From contig JAMZAV010000957.1 in the NCBI GenBank assembly GCA_024449915.1, positions 248,001 through 312,000 on the forward strand: a stretch of 64,000 nucleotides of DNA. The letters are read 5' to 3'. The stretch is from Sweltsa coloradensis (lineage: Eukaryota > Arthropoda > Insecta > Plecoptera > Chloroperlidae). This document shows positions 36,701 through 42,700 of this stretch, one piece after another. Under the pieces are notes generated by a model. That model was not told the origin of the DNA and did not search any database. It saw only the letters and a program-made list of their open reading frames with translations. A program made the translations under genes and the position numbers. Numbering within the stretch: the first letter of the stretch is position 1; each line of letters opens with the position of its first letter.

Positions 36701-39700
36701 AGAGTCTACCCACTCGGTCACTTAATAATCATTTTCAGTGGAGAACATTAAATTTAAAGCCGACCAAGCCAACCCTGTAGGCGCCAACACCATCGACAAG
36801 CGAACAATGACCAACTAGAGACCGGCATATTTAAGTAGTAAACGCCGATCAATCAAGCTGTTTATTTATTTAATTATTTATTTATTTAATTATCTATTTA
36901 TTAATTATGTATTTATATAAACAAGTGACCCCCGGCATCAGAATGTCGCACATTAAGCTTGTACTACATCGGTCAGCAGGAGTTTCGTGTATTTCTGTGT
37001 CGACATTCATAAAAATATTTTCAACCGTATCAAAACTCAAAAGTAAATGTTATTTTGGTGGAAAAAATGTACTTTTCATTCAGTACGTTTGCTCCAGTGT
37101 TTTACCCGGAAATTCTTGAAAACCCAACAGGACTATTTGTAAAACGCTTGATTAAATGTAATTTTTTGGCAATAAACATACACCTTTAATTTTATTAAAA
37201 GTTAACCCTTTCCGGCCCGGCGGTGCCATATGGACCCATAACGTTTTTAAATTTTAATCTGGGTAAATAATAGAAATAGGTAACTGATAAATAGTATAAG
37301 AAAAAGTCCTATTCTAATGGTACAAAAAGCAGATTTTGCAAAAATATGCATATAAATTTATAAATTATCTAGTTTTAGGAATAAACCTATTTCAAATTTA
37401 GAATGTTATTTTAAATTAAGCTTTTATTCAAATGACAAAATTTTTCAATATTCCTTAAAAAATACGATAATTTTTTTGGGGAAAACATAACAAATCTTTT
37501 TAAAAAATTATGTAATTGCTTAAAATAACTTAATTAATATTAATTAAAAATGGGTCTGAAAGGGTTATAATACTTGCTCTTAATTAAAATAATTGCTATG
37601 TACCAATACACAGCCATAATAATTAATGTGTAATGCAAGTCTTGTCTTCAGAGTGTTTATGGTGTGATCATGACTGCAAGAAAACATTAAAAAGAATAAG
37701 ATTTTTTATGAATAAATAAAATAATTAGTAACAGAAATGACATTACTTCTCATTTGCGGTAAGAAAACACTTTTTATCTCTTATCAGGTAATTTTCTTCC
37801 ACAATAAAATTACATCATCCATCCACGCGACTCTAAGAACCGTCCGCAAACTGACCTTGTGTATGTGTCGTCAATAACAATGTACAATATCGACATTATT
37901 GTCGTCTTCCCCCCCCCCCCCCCCCTATATCATCTCTTCTTACATCCCATCACGCACGACCGAGCTAACCACATCTTCTTATCATCTTCCTTGCTTTGCT
38001 CGTCAAGGTCTTTGCATCCCACTAACAACGCAATATTCTTACTTGCGGTTAAAATGCAATATTTTCTTAATCGAGACTTTACCACATTGTTTTTTAATGT
38101 CAGTTAAGCGTGAATCACATCTCGTCAAGTGTTACTTGGATTAGAAGAGAACTAGCGATTGACATCCTGGTGTTGCAACACGGATGCAGATAATATAACA
38201 GCCATCAGAGATTACACTAAAAACATAGTTCATAACATAATAAAAAATAAATTGTGAATGATTCATTAAAATTTCCCGACGTTTTCGCAACGTTTTCTCA
38301 AGAAGTTATATCACATCGTTTATATGTAGATCTGAAATGTTTTTCATGCAGTTTTGAACGTGCTAACTTTCATTTAGGTTTTGAGTAATCAAGGTGAATC
38401 TTTAGACATACATATGACACATTTTATGATACATATGACACAAATGATACATAATATGATACATATGACACATATGATACATATAACACATGACTGACGT
38501 TATACACATGATACATATTATGATACATATAATAAATAGAATACATATGATGCATACGATACATAATATGATACATATGATACATTTGATACATATGATG
38601 CATTTGATACATGTAATATTTATAAAACATTTGATACGTATGAAATATTTTATAAATATAATTCATGTGATATGTATGAATATGTACATTATACAATAAT
38701 AATATAATAATAAACATTCTGTGTAGTGAATATTAGATCCAAACAAATACAAAAATTTGTAAAAAACCGGCAGCCAAGCTCTCCTTCAAAAGTCTCCGGC
38801 TGTGAATGCTGTGAGATATAGAAGTTGAGTCAAGCTTTTTATCTTTCTCCTAGTTTCGCTATGAAAATAAGTAAGATCATTTCGCCTGTTGACGAGCGCC
38901 AAGCCAACGATTTTGTGGTAAAAAAGTAAAATTTTTAAACTCGAAATCACAAAAAAAATTCTTGGCCATGAACCAAATTCAATGGCCAAGTTCGAGTTTA
39001 AAAATTTTACTTTTTTACCACAAAAATCGTTGGCTTGGCGCTCGTCAACAGGCGAAATGATCTTACTTATTTTCATAGCGAAACTAGGGAGAAAGAATAA
39101 AAAGCTTGGCTCAACTTCTATATCTCACAGCATTCACAGCCGAAGACTTTTGAAGGAGAGCTTGGCTGCCGGTTTTTTACAAATTTTTGTATTTGGTTGA
39201 ATATTACATCTTTTTGTTGTTCGTTCGCTATCAAGGTGTGAATGATTAAATTTGTTATGTTTGCTTTTTTTTATTTTGGGCCCCACTCCCCCCAAAGATA
39301 CCCCTTAAATAAATAAATAAATAAATAAATTTTTATTTAGAGTCTACCCACTCAGTTATATAACTAATTTCAGTGGGGGACTTTAAATCAAAGCGACCAA
39401 GCCAACCCTGCAGGCCCCGACGCAATCGACGAGTGAGCGATAACCAACCAAAGATCGATATTTTTAATAGGAAATACATCAATCAGTGGTGTGGACAGTG
39501 CGAACACCCGCGGATCAACGCCAGAATCAACAAGGCCGATTCAGAAACAACTTGAAATTTATTATGTGCTTCGTTGCTAGGACGGCTCCAAAGTCACCGT
39601 TTACAAACTCTAAGACAAGAACTGATAGACTTAAGTCCAAATCAGAAGTTTAAAAAACTTCTGACTTTAGCGGGAATCGAGCCCTGGCCCTTCTGCATTG

Positions 39701-42700
39701 GAAGCAGATACGCTAACAACAAGACCAACGCACTAGCATAAGCACTAGATATTTATAATGGTTAGAGCATGTTTAATTTCAAGCTTGTACAAATTACTAC
39801 ACCTGAGTAATTACGCGTTTGATTTTGCTAGGACGGCTCCAAAGTCACCGTTTACAAACTCCTAAGACAAGAACTGATAGACTTAAGTCCAAATCAGAAG
39901 TTAAAAAACTTCTGACTTTAGCGGTAATCGAACCCCGGCCCTTCTGCATTGGAAGCAGATACGCTAACAACAAGACCAACGCACTAGCATAAGCACTAGA
40001 TATTTATAATGGTTAAGAGCACGTTTAATTTCAAGCTTGTACAAATTACTACGCCTGAGTAATTACGCGTTTTGATTTTGATTTTGATTTTCCCCGGTCC
40101 CAATTTCCCGGTTTTTGTTATATGAGGTTACATCTGAGTGTGGCCCAAGTTTCAAAGTTCTAAGATGAACCGTTTTCTCAGTATAGCGTATTATTCATAA
40201 GAGTACGGAATTACCTACTTTTGATGATTTTGATTTTCTCCGGTACCCGTTACCCAATTTTGCTTTCCATATTCAAAAGTGATAAAGAATGAGAGATATC
40301 AAAATGTATTCCACGTTTGAAACATCTCAGTTGTAGCGTTTTCTTTTTTATAATTAATCATTTCTTAAAGTTCAGATATGTTTTTTGTCACTTTTGGGCC
40401 CATGGTCATCCCCAAATTTAGCCCCTTGTGTTTTGGACGCAAGATATTTATAATGGTTAATAGCATGTTTAATTTCAAGTTCGTACAAATTACACGTCTT
40501 GGTAATTACGCGTTTTGATTATCATCCAAATTTTGATTTTCTCCGGACCCTATTACCCGATTTTGGTTTTGAAAGCAAATGGCACTGCGTCTGAAGTACA
40601 TCTAAGTGTGGTCCAAGTTCATAGCTCTAAGATTTACCGTTTTCTCTGTAGGCTAAATTAATCTCCGCAGAGAACTCCTAGCCAGCCAGCCACCCACCCA
40701 CCCACACCACCCAACCACCAGCCAGCCGAAAGGAATGTGACGACGTTGAGAGCCTTTTTTAACACAGAACGAGGTGTCGGATCGGGTTGATTTTTTTTTT
40801 TGGGTATGTCATGGACCACATACCAGGTCATATACCGAGTTTCAAGATTGTAACTCTTTCACAGCGGCGTGTGCAGATAGCTGAAAACCCCCCAACTCTC
40901 GTAGCTGTATATAGTGCTGGAGTTCGTGTCGCCAAAGCAGTCGCATGCGCTTGACTGCCGGGCGACGACCATCGCCCTAGATCATGACAGGATAATTGAG
41001 ATGATTTTACCTAAGGATCGGGTAATTTTCTGATGTTGTGCTCAGATTACAATAAAAATATGTTGGGGACATTTAATCAGACTAGTAATAATAAATCGTT
41101 ATTTAATTTCATTTCTGACAGAGTTTGAGTGTGACATCGAGAACTTTGACATAGTTTTTTAGACAATAGTTTCTTACCGATCCCTGATTTTACAAGGTAT
41201 AATATATTGCAATTTTAGTAAAGTAAACTAGAAACAATTATTATCGTGGACTGAATCAATACAAGATGCCGGATATAAATACAAAATGGCGTGTCCTTAT
41301 AATACATATGAAGGATCTTTTTCAAAATAAGTCGGATTTTAACAATACAAAATGGCGGATCTGATAAACACAAAATGGCTTGTCAAATAAATAAATAAAT
41401 AAATACATACATGGCGAATATTATCTAAAAAGAAGGCGGATTATATCAAAACCAGATGGTGCCTTTAAGTTACAAGATGGCGTGTCTTATAAATACAAGA
41501 TGGCGGTTGACTTACCGCGCCGTTGAACAGCTCATCAACGCGCTGTTTGGGCTCCTGTCCCTTCTTCGAGCGAACCAGGAGATAGATCTTCTCGACTTCA
41601 GGACAAGTCCGCAGCATCTTCTCCAGGACCACCTTCCCCAGGAAGCCTGTCCCTCCGGTCAGGAGCACTGAGCGTCCCTTGAACATGTCGCATATCCTGT
41701 GGGGACATAGAAAACATGTTACAACATGTCGCATATCCTGTGGGGACAGACATTACATGTTACAACATGTCGCATATCCTGTGGGGACAGACATTACATG
41801 TTACAACATGTCGCATATCCTGTGGGGACAGACACAACATGTCACAACATGTCACATATCCTGTGAGGACAGATATAACATGTTACAACATGTCGCATAT
41901 CCTGTGAGGACAGATACAACGTGTTACAACATGTTAAACATGTCGCATATCCTGTGGGGACAGACACAACATTAACATTATAAATATTTAGCACATGTTG
42001 GATGAATATTGATATACTTTATTTACGTCGTCATTGAACTTATCGCGGATATATCCTGTGTGTTTACCACAATAAATAGTAAAAGATAAGACTATAATAT
42101 ACAAGTATTACCCAACCCACTCAATCACAGAACACTTTCTGTGGTGTCCCCGACATCATTTAAATTTAAAATCTGCTTCGTGTCGGCCCTACCGTCGCCT
42201 GCCAGAACCACTATTTACTCTTGATTATGGGTTTTATTTCTGGGATTGCTAAAAGTCACCGGAATATTAACTTTCACACCCAACATAACTCTAAACGTAT
42301 CTATTATAAACAATTTAATTAACAACCTAAAACACATACAAATTTAAATGATATTGGTAAGTTTAGACATAACCTCACAGAAATTCTTAGGAGAAGGGCA
42401 AAAGAGTTCAACAGTTTACCTGAAAATCGTAGGTGTCTGGGTAAGTTCAGTAGACACATAAATGATACAAATAAATGTCGAAGCGTGGTCTGGTCACTAG
42501 ATCGTTATAAAAAATGTCTCGAAAATATGTAATTACACCTCTGGCACCTATTCCTACTATAAACTCGATATTTTTAAACTTTAATTTATTTTCTCTTTTA
42601 ACGTCTATCCTATTCAGTCCTTTCAGATCCCTCGTACATTTCAATGTACATCAACTTCCAAATTTTAATACGGGTAAACTATGTTTTCTTATTTGACCCC

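Noticed and set aside
38424..38717. Tyr/His/Met-rich frames on both strands
   Set aside because: Translation of the ATACATATG-type low-complexity repeat.
41679..41975. Plus-strand frame of repeated HVTTCRISCGD-type peptide
   Set aside because: Antisense reading of the splice-acceptor minisatellite.
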